The translations under genes were made by a program, and so were the position numbers. DNA of 6,536 bases. It comes from Actinomycetes bacterium. GTDB lineage: Bacteria > Actinomycetota > Acidimicrobiia > Spongiisociales > UBA4744. The first letter of the stretch is position 1. The number at the start of each line of letters is the position of its first letter. Positions 5,941-6,536 of the stretch are shown here, piece after piece. Below the pieces are notes generated by a model. The model made no database searches, was not told where the DNA came from, and saw only the letters and a program-made list of their open reading frames with translations. The stretch spans positions 1-6,536 of the forward strand of contig JAHEDM010000157.1 in NCBI GenBank assembly GCA_024641205.1, read 5' to 3'.

Positions 5941-6486
5941 AGTCAAAGAATCGGCGGAAACCCCGGCCTCGACCAGTGGCTCGGATCCCGATACAACGAC
6001 GACCAGCTCGAAGAAACCTGTGAGATTCTCGCCGGCGCCTAACAACCCGACCTCAAGGACGGAACCCGGAAAACCACCCTCACCGAACAGATCCACGATT
6101 GTGACCGGCGTCTCAGCCAATACCAGGCAGTCCTCGACGAAGGCGCCGACGCCAAAGTGGTAGCCCGCTGGATGGCACAAGTTCATCGGGAACGGGCCAA
6201 CCTACAAGCACAGCTCGGTCACACCATCCCCGGCGGGAAACTCACCAGCTCACAAGTCCGCGCTCTGGTCGATGCGCTCCGCGACATCGTCACCGTGCTC
6301 GCCGAAGCCGACCCCCAAGACAAGGCGGAACTCTACGGAGAACTCGGAGTGAACCTCACCTACCACCCCGAAGGCCGGGTCTCAGTCGAGATGCATCCGC
6401 GTGGGGTTAACGTTCGTGTCGGAGGACAGACTCGAACCCTATCCCCACGTGGCGCCCCTTCAGGCGTGATCTCGCTGACCGCTTGA
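5941..6486 (+). pseudogene. C-terminal remnant of a serine site-specific recombinase
   Basis: Read in the frame of the TGA at 6484-6486, this stretch encodes the end of an actinobacterial recombinase. It reads NPGLDQWLGSRYNDDQLEET upstream, then the coiled-coil segment IHDCDRRLSQYQAVLDEGAD, VARWMAQVHRERANLQAQLG, and the C-terminal VRALVDALRDIVTVLAEADP, DKAELYGELGVNLTYHPEGR. These match, from memory, the zinc-ribbon-to-C-terminus part of large serine recombinases (Pin/resolvase N-terminus, recombinase domain). The N-terminal catalytic resolvase domain and the recombinase domain are absent, because the preceding gene ends at 5930. An in-frame TAA at 6040-6042 interrupts the remaining part. It is therefore truncated at the 5' side and broken. 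A GTG at 6157 opens the last 109 codons but has no ribosome binding site. It marks an old mobile-element insertion or recombination edge next to the beta-lactamase-like gene. The exact left end is uncertain by tens of bases. Confidence 0.87.
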
Positions 6487-6534
6487 GAGGACGGTGGACG
6501 TCGGTGTGCCTGCTATGGCACTCGGAGGACGGTG
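6487..6534. repeat. 10-base direct repeat around a small hairpin
   Basis: GAGGACGGTG occurs at 6487-6496 and 6525-6534. Between the copies, GTGCC (6506-6510) and GGCAC (6517-6521) form a 5-bp stem with a 6-base loop. It starts immediately after the recombinase stop. It could be a terminator-like structure or part of a repeat that continues past the window edge; the short length also allows chance. Confidence 0.35.
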
Positions 6535-6536
6535 AG

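Noticed and set aside
6034..6044. Integron attC-like core GCCTAAC
   Set aside because: No matching GTTRRRY partner or imperfect inverted repeat follows, and the bases lie inside the recombinase remnant, where they simply create the TAA stop.
6157..6486. Independent 109-codon gene from GTG 6157
   Set aside because: Recombinase-like sequence continues upstream in the same frame across the TAA at 6040-6042, so it is the tail of a broken gene, and no ribosome binding site precedes the GTG.

Overview
The window is GC-rich DNA with every recognisable gene on the + strand. Codon choice, strong AGGAGG-type ribosome binding sites, ATGA start/stop overlaps and the protein families (DrrAB-like ABC-2 exporter, DUF998, RDD, a recombinase tail of a type common in high-GC Gram-positives) suggest an Actinomycetota genome. 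It may be an uncultured or environmental lineage such as Acidimicrobiia, but the sequence does not settle the class.

Layout. Positions 1-76 hold the leader of the first gene and possibly the last codons of an upstream gene. Positions 77-1848 encode a two-gene ABC-2 exporter: an ATPase, then a six-helix permease overlapping it by 4 bases. A DUF998-like membrane protein (1889-2575) follows 40 bases later with its own ribosome binding site and probably belongs to the same transcript. A 229-base gap (2576-2804) holds an imperfect 12-bp hairpin, two small GAACA/TGTTC palindromes and an ATGA-bounded 78-codon frame of doubtful reality. An RDD-family membrane protein (2805-3383) comes next, then a membrane-anchored alpha/beta hydrolase (3453-4511), a 171-base gap, and a membrane-anchored serine hydrolase of the class C beta-lactamase superfamily (4683-5930). 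The last part (about 5941-6486) is the C-terminal remnant of a serine recombinase: it lacks its catalytic domain and carries an in-frame TAA. It is debris of a mobile element next to the accessory genes.

How the genes may fit together. ATPase and permease certainly form one exporter. DUF998 and RDD proteins are small integral membrane proteins of unknown or poorly known function. The two hydrolases each have an N-terminal membrane segment followed by a large catalytic domain, so both probably work at the envelope. A shared role in exporting and breaking down a toxic compound or modifying the envelope is possible but is inference only. I found no RNA gene, CRISPR array, intact insertion sequence or recognisable defence system. 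The region reads as ordinary accessory membrane and hydrolase genes; the recombinase remnant and the structured gap at 2576-2804 are the parts most worth a second look.
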